Source of the DNA: Diphasiastrum complanatum
Taxonomy: Eukaryota; Streptophyta; Lycopodiopsida; Lycopodiales; Lycopodiaceae
Length of the DNA stretch: 64,000 nucleotides
NCBI GenBank assembly: GCA_029204225.1
Contig: CM055096.1
Coordinates: forward strand, 47,315,079 to 47,379,078
Reading direction: 5' to 3'
Shown here piece by piece: positions 31,517 to 40,854 of the stretch. A model generated the notes under the pieces. That model saw only the letters and a list, made by a program, of their open reading frames with translations, searched no databases and was not told the origin of the DNA. Position numbers and translations under genes: made by a program. Positions within the stretch are counted from its first letter, which is position 1, and each line of letters begins with the position of its first letter.

Positions 31517-32560
31517 TTAAATTGGGTCAACAAAGAACAACTCTTCGTAATACCGCCGCAGACGACCACCGTTTACGACAGTGTCTAGGAGTATCCCGTC
31601 AAGTGTTTGCAATTGGACTGCACCATTAGGAAAGATTTTATTGATAACGTATGGCCCCTCACTTCTGAACTTCAACTTGCCGGGGTGCTTCTTTGATGTA
31701 TAAAGAAGCACCTGGTCACCTAAGTGTAGATCTTTATTGCGCAGGTGACGGTCATGCCAGGCCTTTTGGCGTCGTTTGTTAACTAGTTGTGCGTAATAAG
31801 ATATTAGTCTCGTCTCGCATAACTAGGCTAACGTAAATAGCCTGGTTTTGAGTTGTTGTTCGATTGCAGCTTTTTCACATAGATCTGTTGAAAAAGCTTT
31901 CATGACTCGTAATGATGGGACCAAGAATTCTATTGGCATTACCGCCTCTTGACCATATACTAAGTGGAAAGGGGTAACCCACCACTGGCTTTCTTCGGGG
32001 TGGTGCGGTAAGCCCAAACAACTGAGAAAAATTTTGTTTCCCAATCAAAATGACTGGTTTCAACTATCTTAGTCAAAATTTTACATATCGTCTTGTTAGT
32101 TGATTCAGCCTGGACATTACATCTAGGGTAGTACGGTGTACTTTTTATGTGAACAACAAGGTAATGGCATAGGAAGTTATCAACGACAACATTTAAAAAA
32201 TGCATGCCACGATCACTAACTAGCTCTATGGGACAGCCAAAACGTGTAATAATATTTTCGTAAAGAAAACGTGCGACTGTTTTTGCGTTGGCGTCCTTCG
32301 TTGCTCGAGCCTCAATCCACTTAGTGGCGTAATCTGTGGCTATGAGGATGTAGCGAGCTTGGGTGTGTTTTGCTGCTGGACTGATTGGTCCAACAAAGTC
32401 AATCCCCCACTTATGGAAGGCTTCGCCTTCTATAATGGGAGTCAGTGGCGTGAAGTCTGCTTTGGTATTTTTCTTTGCTCGTTGACAGACATCACACGCT
32501 TTAATGACAACAAACGTGTCTTTAAACAAAGATGGCCACCACAATCCTACTCGAAGGATA
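31517..32560 (-). pseudogene. Element A integrase
   Basis: Ty3-type integrase. The zinc region is partial (FVVIKACDVCQRAKK); the catalytic core has GIDFVGPISP, FGCPIELVSDRGMHF and NVQAESTNK (D, D and E positions present). A frameshift near 32000 leads to GYPFHLVYGQEAVMPIEFLV. The C-terminal domain continues at 31711-31517 (GPYVINKIFPNGAVQLQTLD, LRRYYEE). Order and spacing are normal for gypsy integrases lacking a chromodomain. Frames are broken, so inactive. Confidence 0.88.
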
Positions 32561-32751
32561 ATCTTCGTTGTGGCTTCAGCGAAAAAGTGGCCACCCCCAA
32601 TGCCCTCATGAGCTTGGGATATTATCGGTCATATCTCAGATTTATAAGCACATTGTCGAATAATGTCGTCAATGTCCCTTTTGTAAAGTTGTCCCGTTAT
32701 TAACTGAAAGGGTGCTGCTTTTAGTAAAAAAAATTCTTTTTTTCGTTGTAC

Positions 32752-33309
32752 TCAGGCCTTCTTAAGTCTGTCTGTTGTGAGGAACTGAGTAATCTCCTCA
32801 GCCCATAAGGGTGTAGCATCGATCTGAAAAAGGCATGCATCATGAAGAACATCGTTGACTGGTGCAGTTGCTTTTTCAGCACTTGGTAGTCTGGAAAGGT
32901 GGTCTGCCATGAAATGTTGGGTCCCTTTCTGAGCGACTACACGGAAATTAAATTCCTCCAAAATCAGCAGCCATCAAGCTATTCATCCCGTCTTACAGGA
33001 CTTATTAACAATATATAGAAGTGCTTGATGGTCTGTGTAGAATGCAAAGGTTTGGCCTAATAAATAATGTCGTAGTTGTTGTACCGCATTAGACCATCGC
33101 CAATGAACTATTCGATCTATCTCCTTGTCGGGATCTTTAAGGTTTAGTGGAATGGTCTTAGCAGGTCCTTCAAAGGAGTTGGAATTTGGTGTAGGCTCCC
33201 GATGTGGTTGTGGTAACTGGATAACAACGTCATCCAGTGTAAAGTCTTTGAGCTTTTGTGGAAGATCAAAAGGTGGGTCCACAAAATTTTCTGAGACTTT
33301 GGGAATCAT
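32752..33309 (-). pseudogene. Element A RNase H with unusual upstream block; RT absent
   Basis: The 33309-32983 frame starts in a non-RT segment (KDFTLDDVVIQLPQPHREPT, SFEGPAKTIPL), then jumps to the RNase H end (LLGQTFAFYTDHQALLYIVN). 32961-32752 continues EFNFRVVAQKGTQHFMADHL-SRLPS, the usual RNase H to integrase transition. The entire RT and first half of RNase H are missing, leaving about 110 bp after protease. The TLDDVVI ... GPAKT block recurs at 50808-50920 as TLDDVVIMLPKAHRES ... GPART. Confidence 0.8.
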
Positions 33310-33422
33310 CTGAGTTGATTCACTACCAGACGTGGAAGCTTGACACCTGCTATGCGAACTTTTATATTTGATAAATGACCAGCAGGGTCAGTAACTCGTT
33401 GATCAGCCATGTGAAGTTTATA

Positions 33423-33719
33423 TCATGGTTGATCAAGGGTATGAAAGCCCCGTGACTTTGCTAATGACAAAGCCATGATATTAACACCTGATCTGCTATC
33501 TAGGATAGCAGATACTGCGGGATAGTCTTTATAGGACAAAGGTAGGGTGATGCTAGTCCCCTTAGCAACACCTATATTCAGCAGATTCATCGGAATCTGG
33601 GAAATTTCAGGAATCTCTTCTATTTTTCGCTGTTCATCAGAAATAGTAGGCAGTTGAAAATTTTGATGGATATAACGTTGAAGCCCAATGAAGGATTTTA
33701 TTGCGGTATGAAATGGCAT
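33423..33719 (-). pseudogene. Element A protease
   Basis: Ty3 retropepsin: KGTSITLPLSYKDYPAVSAI then LDSRSGVNIMALSLAKSRG. The active-site triplet reads D-S-R-S-G instead of a plain D(S/T)G, as in plant gypsy proteases with LDxGSGVN. The second half (flap and ILGRPFL-type helix) is gone and runs into the RT deletion. Confidence 0.75.
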
Positions 33720-35352
33720 GGTGAATTGAGCTTGTAGGAGGTCAAAAAATACTTCAAGTCCCTATAGGGATTGCTCCTTTTCGGGGATATGAGCTGAGAA
33801 TAAACTTTCTGTATGTTCTTCCTCTCGCAAAAACTCATCTCAAAACTCATTGTATTGCCGTTGTTCCACCTTTGGGTCTGGGTAATCTTTTGTAATGTGG
33901 AAGCCGTCAAGTTGCTTCCCTGGGGGTCAGCTAATTTGACATTATTTTGTTGTTGTTCTTGTTCTTGGCATTGTACTCTAGTGAGAACTCTAACAGGTTC
34001 GGATGAGATATGACATGCTGGAAGAATCCTTGAAACTGTGTTTACGGACACAGTCGGGACATTTCGCATGGTATTGGTTTTTTACTTTACAGTCAGCCAT
34101 GAAATGTCCCGTTTCACCACAAATAAAGCAGCGGTTGCTCATTGGGCCTATGGCAATAGCATAACCATCTTGGATGGTTAGCTGTGCTGGATTTTCTGGT
34201 GGTGTTGAATACTCATCTCGTTTGCACGAGCATGAGTTGTCGGTTTGATAATGTTGAGAACTAGCATATGGAAGTGTTGTATCTTGATGATAGGACTGAT
34301 CGTAGGAGTTTTCAACAAGATGTGTTTGTGTAGACTCTCAAGGATTTCTATGTTTTTGTGGTCCTAGATCTGGTTGTCCTCTTGGAGGTGGTCCTAAGAG
34401 TGCCAACTGTTGTTGGGGTTCATGTCGAGGTTGTCTGGGCAACTCTTGTATATGGACTTGGTTGTTTCGTGGTTGGTAGTACGTGTGTTGGTTTTGTGAA
34501 ACAAACGGTTGTTGAGGAGGTCGAGTATGTCCTCATGACTGGTTGTGAGGCTGGTTCCTCGGGTTATAATAGCAATAAAGAGAGGTATGCCCCATAAAGT
34601 CACAGATTTCACATTTGATCAAGGAAGTATCTGGGACCGGTTGGTATGAAGTGCACTCATTGCCAGTGTGTGCACCTCGACAGTGAGGGCACCACGTGTT
34701 CTCTCGTCTATGGAGGATTTGGCCAGTGGGTAACTGACTCGACATCGAACTCTCGATAGACTTAAGAGTGTTTTGAAACTCTTTCATGAGTTTCTCCATC
34801 TGTTGTTGGTGTTGCTCGTTAAGCAACTCCATTTGTGTTTTCCACAATTGTTCTCGAGTTTCGTCGTTTGGTCGAGCTTCTTGGACAGCACGATGTGCTC
34901 TCCATTCACGTGGTTCATCGACATCAGAGCCCTCGTCTTCCTCTCGAATGGCGTCAGACATGGCTTGTTTCAATGATGTATATTCATCATTGGAACAAAG
35001 TTCACGTCTTATCCATCGTGGGAGTCCAACAAGGAACCAAATTATGAGCATAGACTCAGTGGGTTGTTCTTGTACCTGACTTTTTAATCTTTTAAATTGT
35101 TCAATATAGTCACGTACTTTCTCGTCTTTTGTCATTTTGATGTCACTTAGCTTGACAAAAGGACTTTCTATCAAGCGAAATGGCTTGAAGCATTTGATAA
35201 AGGCCTCCTTCAAGAGTGACCAGTCACGTTTATCTTCACGATCAAGGCTACAAAACCACTCTCGTGCACGATCGATCATGGTCATTGAAAAGAGCTGTAC
35301 CATGGCTTCCGGTGATGTCTCTCCATAGACGTCACATGCGTTCTCAAAGACT
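33720..35352 (-). pseudogene. Element A gag
   Basis: Ty3 gag. The capsid block begins abruptly at FENACDVYGETSPEAMVQLF and continues WFCSLDREDKRDWSLLKEAF, FRLIESPFVKLSDIKMTKDE, VRDYIEQFKRLKSQVQEQP. A coiled-coil/acidic section (LNEQHQQQMEKLMKEFQNTL) follows, a first zinc cluster (CPHCRGAHTGNEC, CEICDFMGHTSLYC), and after frame breaks a second (CFICGETGHFMADC and CPDCVRKH near 34030-34130). Element B gag is colinear (same FENA, GETSP, FRLIES blocks). The N-terminus is missing: at 35353 the frame continues into a LINE. Confidence 0.85.
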
Positions 35353-36650
35353 GAGAAAAGAAAAGAGAGTAACATCATTAGCAAAGAGTTGGTGGGAAAG
35401 AGGTCATAAATGCAAGAAGACCAAGGAAATAAGACCAACAGAAGCAGCACGGTGGAGATCGCAATGAAGGGGCTCAGTGGCAATGACAAACAACATAGGA
35501 GAGAGATGACAGCTTTGTCGGATGTCACAAGAAGGGAACAAAGGGTCGGACAGGTAACCGTTAAGAAGGATCTAGAAGAAGAAGAGGAATAGAGAGAACA
35601 CACAAACCTGGAGAAAGGGAGAGAAAAACTGAGTGCTTGGTAGTAGTAGAGAATGTAGTCCCAACTAATTATGTCAAAAGATTTATCAAGGTCCAGACGC
35701 AAAATCAGAGAAGGAGTAGAAGAAACATAGAGCGAATCAATAGTATCCCAAACATTGAGAATAGAGTCCATAATGTTGCAGCCTTTGATAAACCTGAAAT
35801 TCTCCAAGGAGAGCAAGGAGTGAAGGAGAGAGATAAGTCGCTTGGCCATGGCTTTAGCCAGGATTTTATAGGACGTGTTAAGCACAGTGAGAGGACATAA
35901 ATTAGACAAAGTTTGAGGAAGACATCTCTTAGTGATGAGCTTGATAAGACCTTCAAAAATCAAACAGAGCAAGGAGGCAATGGAGAATGGTTAATTTTCC
36001 AAGTGGAGGAGAGGAGGGCCTAGTTGCAACCAAAGAGGATGACTCCATCATGGCCAGGGGTTTTGCCAAGAGAAAGAGAGAGCAAGGGCAGCATGTAGTT
36101 TTGAGAGCGAGAAGGGTGCATCTAGAGCAGCAAACTGGTCCAAAGGGAGAGAGCGTTCTAGACACAAAAAGAAGACAAGTGGATCGGATCAAGAGGGGAG
36201 GCAGGCCGGAAGGTCTAGAAAAGAGTCATGAAGGCATGTATCATAGAAGAAATATCAGTAAGAGTGGAACCAAAAACATAAAGAGAGTGGACAAAGGAGG
36301 AATAATGTTGCTGACGGAGAGAGCAGAAAAAGATAGAAGAGAGAAGGTCACCCTTGTGAAGCCAATTAAGCTTGGAGCGAAGCATAAGGCCAACAACTAC
36401 ATGATAGTCAATGCGTCGGAGTATGATCTGGCAATGAATTTGGAGGTCAACGGGCAACTGGAATTACGAGCCGAAGTTTGATCTACAACAATGCCTTGTA
36501 GCAAGGTAAGGGCCAAGGTCTTGACTCAGTTAAGAGAGTGAGTAAAGGTCCTACCTGAAGTGTGAAGAATGGCATTCCCTTTGTCCATCATGGCCTAGAA
36601 GAAGGGATCAAAGGCAAGGCTATCTTGAAGGGCATAGAGTTGGGACGACG
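35353..36650 (-). pseudogene. LINE (L1-type) reverse transcriptase fragment fused to gag
   Basis: Minus-strand segments in L1 order: SKLNWLHKGDLLSSIFFCSL (the usual R-S-K-x-x-W-x-x-x-G-D block), AKTPGHDGVILFGCN (the K-A-P-G-P-D-G block), LTVLNTSYKILAKAMAKRLI, NFRFIKGCNIMDSILNVWDT, LILRLDLDKSFDIISWDYI (first RT catalytic Asp). It then runs without a stop into gypsy gag at about 35352, making a 479-codon chimeric frame that is an accident of junction. A probable L1 insertion into, or joined to, element A. Confidence 0.8.
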
Positions 36651-36905
36651 AAGAAAAAAGAGGGAAATTCATTGTGAAAATTTCAACTAGTTAAGTTGAA
36701 GCCAATATGAATTTCAACTTAGAAATAGACTTTATGATGTTAATAAGGCCTAAGAATAGTGGTTTTACTATTTTTGATAGCTAGGCAAGTTGATAAGGTC
36801 GCATATAGACCTCTTGTTAGTGGTTCTTGTTATTGGTTCGTTCATATACATTGAATGTAGTCAAATTACTCTAGCTTTTTGGCAAGTACCTAGAAACTTT
36901 CATAA

Positions 36906-37314
36906 TTGGATAAGCTTAGGCAAGATGATCTAAATAATCAACAAGATGTTATAAATAGGCATACAAGCATGGAAAAAAATTATCTCTCTCTTCTTCTCTC
37001 ATTCATTCTTATACAAGATATCTCTTTGGGTTTCTACATCAATCTCTTGCATCTTGGTGGCATTCATCCGGTGTTCCATGCGAGAACCAAATGCATCGAG
37101 ATTCAGTATCACTTTATACGTGAGAGGCTGCTGAGTTGTGAAATTAATGCTGTTCATTGTAGTACAGATGAGCAACTAGCTGACATTTTCACTAAGCCAC
37201 TCATTAGAGAAAAGTTTGATAAGTTTAGATTAAAGCTTTTTGTACTTAAAGTTTGTCAACTTTGATGCTATGTATATGACTGTATAAAAGTAGACTCTAC
37301 TTTAAGGGAGAGAG
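36906..37314 (+). pseudogene. Copia RNase H end and PPT, preceded by TATA-bearing sequence
   Basis: From about 37060 the frame encodes HPVFHARTKCIEIQYHFIRE and DEQLADIFTKPLIREKFD, the C-terminal end of Copia RNase H, followed by PPT AAGGGAGAGAG (37303-37313). The first part of the frame (36906-37055) is not RNase H. It contains TATAAATAG at 36950-36958 and a C/T-rich stretch, resembling an LTR promoter. It may be a massively deleted element, LTR joined directly to the 3' end. Confidence 0.7.
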
Positions 37315-37431
37315 TGAGAATTAAAGTAGAACTACTGTGTTATTGTACTGTGTGGGTCCTAACAGTGAATAAGGATCAGTTGGCCTCGCCACGAGGCGAG
37401 TTGATGGGACACGTGTCCTGTCAACGACAAC
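37315..37431 (+). mobile_element. Start of a Copia 3' LTR, truncated by a gypsy LTR
   Basis: Starts TGAGAATTAAAG right after the PPT and is cut at 37431 by a gypsy LTR beginning TGTTAGCAG. Confidence 0.6.
37385..37424. repeat. Two adjacent palindromes, one centred on a G-box
   Basis: CTCGCC-ACGA-GGCGAG (37385-37400) is followed directly by a 24-bp near-palindrome (37401-37424) whose centre is GGACACGTGTCC, containing CACGTG. The two hairpins touch end to end inside the truncated Copia LTR. Confidence 0.8.
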
Positions 37432-38200
37432 TGTTAGCAGATTCCAGAGAATCCCCAGATGCCGAGCCAAGCTGAAGACACGAGTTATCTCTCACCCATG
37501 ACCGAGGAGGTCTCAGAAGGAGGAGAGCAGAAGAAGCTGAGAGCCGAGCATGAGAGCCGAGGAAGTACTAGCCAAGAAGACAGTGAGTTATCTATGTGAG
37601 CCTACATGGTGTATCCCAAAGAAGGAATGACCATGTAGGAGCTACTCATATTTCCTAGGCCTTGTAAATAATTGTAGACCCCCCCTTAAATCAGTTAGAG
37701 TGAGCCACCTTTTGATGGTGACCTTTAGTGGAAGGGCAAATTCCACATGTAAGTTCTAATTTGGTGGAATTGCCACTTGGGCTCCACATGGGCAGCCTTC
37801 TTGCTTATTTAAGGGCTCCCCTCTCTTGTGAGGGAGCTTTTGAATGTATTGTCAAGTTCTCTTGAGCAAATAAAGAGGATCCTCCACAAGTTCTTGATTA
37901 TTGCTAAGCTCCTTGTTCATGGCAATGTTCTTGAGTGAAATTTCTATGAGCATGCTTGAATTCCTTGCATTGCGGATTAACTAGTTTCTTGTTTTCTATT
38001 TTCTTGCTTAGTTGTGGATTAGAATTCACTTCTTGTTTATGGAATAACGTAGAAATTAGCATTCAAGTAAACTAAATAGGCTGGAATAGTGGTGTAGATC
38101 TTTCATACTCTCTTACTTTCCAATTCTTGATTGTTCTTGGGCATTCTAAGCATCAAGAAATGAGTGTTTATTGATTCTTGGACTGTCAAATGCTGTTAGG
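37432..38200 (+). mobile_element. Second copy of the element A LTR, inverted
   Basis: Plus-strand copy of the LTR at 19417-20186, from TGTTAGCAGATTCCAG to CAAATGCTGTTAGG, with the TATA-like TTATTTAAG and an AATAAA-bearing end (CAAATAAAGAGG). It is not preceded by a PPT and the same 3' cut is shared with the alignable part of the other copy; beyond 38200 sequence is LINE-like. No 5-bp duplication is visible, so it is a truncated or rearranged LTR. Confidence 0.8.
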
Positions 38201-38600
38201 TGCTGAGGCCCAAGTTCGCTACCTCCTCTCTCTTTTTCCTGAATTATGTTATTATTCCTCCTCCTCCTCGAATAAGCGAAAGTCCAAATTCCATGTCATT
38301 GCCTTCCCTACTGCCTCCTAAATCTCTAGTTTGGACATTCGGGAGGTCCTTCATGACACGATCACTCGACTCCTTGGTATTCCTTTTGGCATCCATTTGA
38401 TGTTCTTGCTGGTTTTTTCACTCCCTTGCTAGCAAGCTGGCCTCTTGGGATCCTTGGTTTATGTCTTTCACCTCTAGATTTTTGGTGGCTAGGCTTATTC
38501 TTTCGGCCTATCCCATTTACTTCTATTATCTATTTGTTGCTACTTGTTATCTCCACAATTCTTGAAGGCAAGGAAATAGCTTCGATAGGGCCGAGCAATC
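38201..38600 (+). pseudogene. Probable LINE RT C-terminal fragment
   Basis: In shifting frames: ITRLLGIPFGIHL (cf. the Y-L-G-x-P block), KLASWDPWFMSFTSRFLVAR and LILSAYPIYFYYLF (cf. the L-S-x-A-G-R and L-S-x-x-P-x-Y blocks after the RT core in plant L1 elements). Broken frames; moderate confidence. Confidence 0.45.
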
Positions 38601-38604
38601 AGGT

Positions 38605-38720
38605 CATTCTGTAACCACTGATGGGAGTCTGTGACGTTCCCGAAGATGAACGCCGGATAGAGCCGACTTGGTATGAGTAGCTATTGCTACTGAATGTGGT
38701 CTAATTCTCTTCCAAGCCCC
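38605..38720 (+). repeat. Dispersed repeat shared with 47795-47886
   Basis: CTGATGGGAGTCTGTGA, GCCGGATAGAGCCGACTTGG and GTCTAATTCTCTTCCAAGCC occur in the same order and spacing at both loci. Here the repeat ends exactly where element B starts (38721). Confidence 0.8.
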
Positions 38721-39873
38721 TGTTGGCTGATTTTGACGAATCCCCAAGATGCTCGGCAAGAGCTACCCAAGAGCACCTCTCACCTTAGACTGAGGAGGTC
38801 TCTGGGAAGATGAGATGAATGAAGACTGAGAGCCGAGAAATGCTAGTTAGGAATGACAAGCAAGAACTGTGTAAGCCTCATGGTGAATCCCGGAAGATGG
38901 AATGACCATGTAGGAACTAGTATTTCTAGGCAAAGTAATAAATGCAAGTAGACCCCTTTTAAAGAAAGTAGTGTAAGCCACTTTTTGATGGTGACCTCTA
39001 GTGGAGAGCATTATTCCACTTGTAATTTGTGTAATGTGGAAATGCCACTTGGATGCCACCTAAGGAGCTCTCTTGCTTATTTAAGAGACTCCATCTTTGA
39101 GAAGAGGAGCTTTTTGTGAAATGTAACAACTCCATGCTAAAATGAGAAGAGCCTCCATGAGTTTTGGTGCATCCATTGAGCTCCTTTATCATGCTTGTTT
39201 CTTGAGTGAATGCATTCATGATCTTGCCCTTCCCTCCTTTGTGTGTGGTTGTGGATAGTAGAGTGTCAAAATAAGTAAGTAATGTCAAAGAATCCTCTGT
39301 ATTTCCATTATAACACAAAGCATAGTGCTTATTGGCTTGAATGTATCTTAGTATTCTGAGTAGAGCTTTCTAGTGAGGTAGGCCGGGATTTGACATAAAC
39401 TGTGACAATGTGCTGACTGTAAATGCTAGATCAGGTCTGGTGCAGACCATGGCATACATGATCAATCCGACTATCGATTGATATGAGATTAGTTTTCCTG
39501 CTTTCCTAGAGTGGATTAGATTTCATTTCTTGTTTGTGGATTACTGTAGGAATCAGCATTCAGGTAAACTAAATAGGCTGGGTTGTGATGTAATTCTTGC
39601 ATATCCTCTTACAACCCTATTCTTGATGTTCTTAGGATGTCCAAGAATCAAAAGACTGGTTGGTTTCTTAATTTTTGGACTTCTAAAATGCCGTCTAGTT
39701 TAGTTCATTTCTTGTTCTTATTTTGTGGAATGCAGATGTAGCTTAGTTTTCATGTTTAGGATCTAATTGTATCTCGTTTCTGCAACAGTAGAGTAGGATT
39801 TCATGGCATTGCAATCTTTCTTCATGTTGATTTCTTGGTTGAATGTCTGACCTGCATGTTTGGTAGATGAACA
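38721..39873 (+). mobile_element. Element B 5' LTR, interrupted by a Copia scrap
   Basis: Runs TGTTGGCTGATTTTGACG ... GGTAGATGAACA. Apart from an extra segment at about 39266-39486 it is colinear with 45095-46036. It includes TTGCTTATTTAAGAG (TATA-like) and GTAAACTAAATAGGCTGGG, also in the element A LTR. Confidence 0.85.
39266..39486 (-). pseudogene. Copia RT/RNase H scrap inside the element B LTR
   Basis: The minus strand encodes VGLIMYAMVCTRPDLAFTVS, LSQFMSNPGLPH, KALLRILRYIQANKHYALCY, the block between RT and RNase H of Copia. It has no LTRs. The ends are abrupt in LTR sequence (GTAGAGTG before, GATTAGTTTTCCTG after). It looks like filler DNA from break repair rather than transposition. 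Confidence 0.85.
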
Positions 39874-39875
39874 TG

Positions 39876-39889
39876 TGGAGTCGCCAAGC
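39876..39889 (+). other. Element B primer-binding-site candidate
   Basis: TGGAGTCGCCAAGC starts two bases after the LTR end; a TGG start is required to pair with the CCA end of a tRNA. Not the initiator-Met type used by the Copia elements here. The tRNA is not identified. Confidence 0.45.
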
Positions 39890-40850
39890 GCTCAACTCTC
39901 GACTGACTCACAGAACTTGCAAAATCTCGACTGAGTGGTTTGAACACCATCTCGACCGAGTGATTTGAAGACCATCTCGACCGAGTGTTTTGCTGGCCAT
40001 CTCGACCGAGTATGGCACATCAAATCTCAACCGCATCTCGACTGGACCAAACATGATCAAATATCAACCAGGTCAAGACCCATCAAACTCGACCAGATCG
40101 TCTCACGTAAAATCTTGATCAAATCAGAGTCATCACATCACGACCAGCTTCAGACTTCAAAAAATCTCAACTGGATAACCTTGTGAAATCTCGACCGACT
40201 CAATCGTTCAGTTCTCATCCTAGTCATTAGATTGCAATCTTGACCGAGTCAGATTTGATTCAAATCTCGACCGAGTCGGAAAGCTCTCAAATCTTGACCA
40301 CGTCCGCACTTCCACCGGGCCATTTTTTTCAGATCTCAACCGCGACCAAACGATTAAATCTTGACCATGCCCAAACCTTCAGCTCTCAGTTGCGCCACTC
40401 CATTACGCCCTTGACCGAGGCTAGAGACTCCATCAGGTCTCAATACCATCTCGACCGACTATTATTCATTCCAAATCTCCAACGGGCCTCCATTGCATCT
40501 TGACCAAGCCAGCAGTTGCTCAAACTTCGACTTCGTCAACACACGTTCAGATTTCGACCAGGTCCTGCACTGAGTAACTCGACCGAGCCTGACATTGCTC
40601 ACATCTCCATCGTGCATCAATTTACTTAAAATCTCGACCGGGTCTGAGCTTCAAATCTCAACCGAGTCGGACATCCATCACCATCTCGACTGAGCCTTAC
40701 CTCCATCAAATCTCAACCGACGCCCCCCCTCACCATCTCAACCGACGCCCTCCATCACCATCTCAACCGACACCCTCCGCCACCATCTCAACTGACGCCC
40801 TCCATTACCATCTCAACCGACGCCCTCCATTACCATCTCAACAAACGCCA
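39885..40850 (+). repeat. Leader array of about 30 ATCTCGACCGAG motifs
   Basis: A 12-bp core ATCTCGACCGAG, often with C to T or G to A variants (ATCTCAACCGA, ATCTTGACC), recurs at 20-45 bp spacing over about 1 kb. It ends in five tight copies of CATCTCAACCGACGCC-like units (about 40715-40850). CTCG-AC-CGAG is itself a quasi-palindrome. It lies between PBS and gag. Element A carries the same motif on its own sense strand. Confidence 0.85.
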
Positions 40851-40854
40851 CTTT

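Noticed and set aside
35987-36481. 164-aa plus-strand Lys/Arg-rich frame
   Set aside because: Antisense shadow of the LINE RT blocks on the minus strand.
37432-38200. 5' LTR of element A
   Set aside because: It is on the opposite strand from element A, so it cannot be its own 5' LTR without an inversion; kept as a separate copy.
39885-40850. CRISPR-like array
   Set aside because: Spacing is irregular, the motif is degenerate and short, the context is a plant gypsy element, and there are no cas genes.
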